Source of the DNA: Streptomyces meridianus
GTDB taxonomy: Bacteria; Actinomycetota; Actinomycetes; Streptomycetales; Streptomycetaceae
DNA length: 64,000 bases
Reading direction: 5' to 3'
Assembly (NCBI RefSeq): GCF_023703325.1
Contig: NZ_JAMQGM010000018.1
Coordinates: forward strand, 1-64,000
Under the pieces are notes generated by a model. That model saw only the letters and a list, made by a program, of their open reading frames with translations, did no database searches and was not told the DNA's origin. Positions within the stretch are counted from its first letter, which is position 1. Each line of letters starts with the position of its first letter. Position numbers and translations under genes: made by a program. Positions 63,306-64,000 of the stretch are shown here, piece after piece.

Positions 63306-64000
63306 TCAGGCCGCGGCCCGCCCGGTGCGGATCCTGCGCCCGGTGAAGCGCTCCGGCTCGATGCGCACCCACAGATCCCGCTCGCCCCCGGGCCACGGCT
63401 GGATGTGCGCCTGCTCGGCGAGCCTGCGGACCTCCTCGGGGTCGGTCACGTGCGCGGCCGTGCCCGAGACGAGCACGCTCCACCCCTGGCTCAGGGCATC
63501 GTCCACCTGGTCCACCTCGAACGCGACCTGCTCGCCGGGCACCGGGTCCGGGGCGCTGCCGGGCACCGTTCGGTAGACAATCGCGCCGGCGACCACCGCG
63601 TAGTTCACCGGCAGTGCCTCCGGGCCGCGCGGCGTGGACTGGACGACCCTCCCCACCCCCCTGTTCCCCAGCCGGTCCCAGCACTCCTCGGGGCCGAGGT
63701 CCAGCAGTTCGGGGTGGGCTGCCGCGTCACCGGTGCCGGGCGGGGCGTCGACGCCGCCCCCGTAGAGCTTGCCGACGGTCGTCCGCAGAACGCCTGCCAG
63801 CCGGATGACCGCTCCGGGGCTGACGTCCGCGGGCCGCTCCTCCAGGTACTGCAGGTATCTCGGAGCGATGCCCGCGGCGGCGGCCACGTCCTCGCGGGAC
63901 AGGCCGAGTTCCTCCCGCCGCAATGCGACCCGGCGGCCGAGGTCACCCGGGCGGGGCGGCCTGGCACGGGGGCTCCGGCTGCCGGCTCCCCCGGTGCTGT
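63306..64000 (-). CDS. XRE-HTH fused to a pyridoxamine-5'-phosphate-oxidase-like domain (5' end outside window)
   Basis: The frame is open to the right edge, so the start is probably beyond 64000; a TTG at 63923 is internal to the helix-turn-helix. The visible protein begins in GDLGRRVALRREELGLSRED, a lambda-repressor-like HTH with VAAAAGIAPRYLQYLEERP. A PPOX/FMN-binding split barrel follows (GRVVQSTPRGPEALPVNYAV, AFEVDQVDDALSQGWSVLVS). Fusions of this kind occur in actinobacterial stress regulons and may couple flavin or F420 binding to DNA binding. It is convergent with the CNB gene. Confidence 0.85.
   Translation of the reverse strand, partial: STGGAGSRSPRARPPRPGDLGRRVALRREELGLSREDVAAAAGIAPRYLQYLEERPADVSPGAVIRLAGVLRTTVGKLYGGGVDAPPGTGDAAAHPELLDLGPEECWDRLGNRGVGRVVQSTPRGPEALPVNYAVVAGAIVYRTVPGSAPDPVPGEQVAFEVDQVDDALSQGWSVLVSGTAAHVTDPEEVRRLAEQAHIQPWPGGERDLWVRIEPERFTGRRIRTGRAAA

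Overview
The window is a high-GC actinobacterial chromosome segment, almost certainly from Streptomyces. The reasons are strong third-position GC, many GTG starts, short overlapping operons, and a gene order I recognise from memory from the S. coelicolor SCO1230-SCO1300 area (clpP5, bioF/B/A/D, purB, sigJ, a phoD-type phosphatase). It also carries a complete whiE-type spore pigment cluster and a DevR/DevS (OsdR/OsdK)-like dormancy locus. No rRNA, tRNA or CRISPR array was seen.

Layout. 1-2526: the edge of an IS607-family element abutting a 5'-truncated tryptophanyl-tRNA synthetase pseudogene, an orphan Phd/YefM antitoxin, and a divergent clpP with a coupled small gene. 2845-3499: a ydaO-type (c-di-AMP) riboswitch in front of a secreted NlpC/P60 hydrolase. 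3554-8156: biotin synthesis, with bioF divergent from bioB-bioA-bioD. 8215-9732: a methyltransferase and an RHH antitoxin/Fic-like toxin pair with a palindromic operator. 9937-12296: two CNNM/CorC-type transporters. 12368-15666: threonine catabolism (tdh-kbl) with a divergent LysR regulator. 15734-19399: SGNH hydrolase, purB, mug and an SDR. 19406-22068: ECF41 sigma factor (sigJ) and a Tat-exported PhoD phosphatase behind a PHO box. 22220-27587: a membrane-ACT-GNAT fusion, a methionine gamma-lyase-like enzyme with a divergent Lrp regulator, a DUF885 metallohydrolase and a GNAT. 27598-31760: sbcD-sbcC. 32259-35069: secreted beta-helix protein, O-methyltransferase and a small membrane protein.

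35150-42572 is a complete type II polyketide cluster in whiE order: ORFI, ORFII (cupin), ORFIII (KS-alpha), ORFIV (CLF), ORFV (ACP), ORFVI and ORFVII (cyclases) on the minus strand, and ORFVIII (FAD monooxygenase) divergent. Strong terminators isolate it on both sides. 42641-52090 is housekeeping and membrane genes: YigZ, a CoA-binding protein, an XRE-cupin regulator with its DMT exporter, a hexapeptide acyltransferase, a gamma-carbonic-anhydrase-like protein, DedA, a thioesterase, a spermidine-synthase-like protein, a TVP38/TMEM64 protein, uppP and a CapA-like lipoprotein.

52281-64000 has a GntR regulator divergent from a MatC-type carrier, followed by a hypoxia/dormancy-like block: response regulator, convergent two-GAF histidine kinase, GH65 phosphorylase, tandem universal stress protein, CBS-BON protein, Acg-like nitroreductase, stand-alone cyclic-nucleotide-binding protein and an HTH-PPOX fusion running off the end. 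Two or three GGGAC/GTCCC palindromes resembling the DosR box lie in the divergent gaps of this block, which is consistent with OsdR control.
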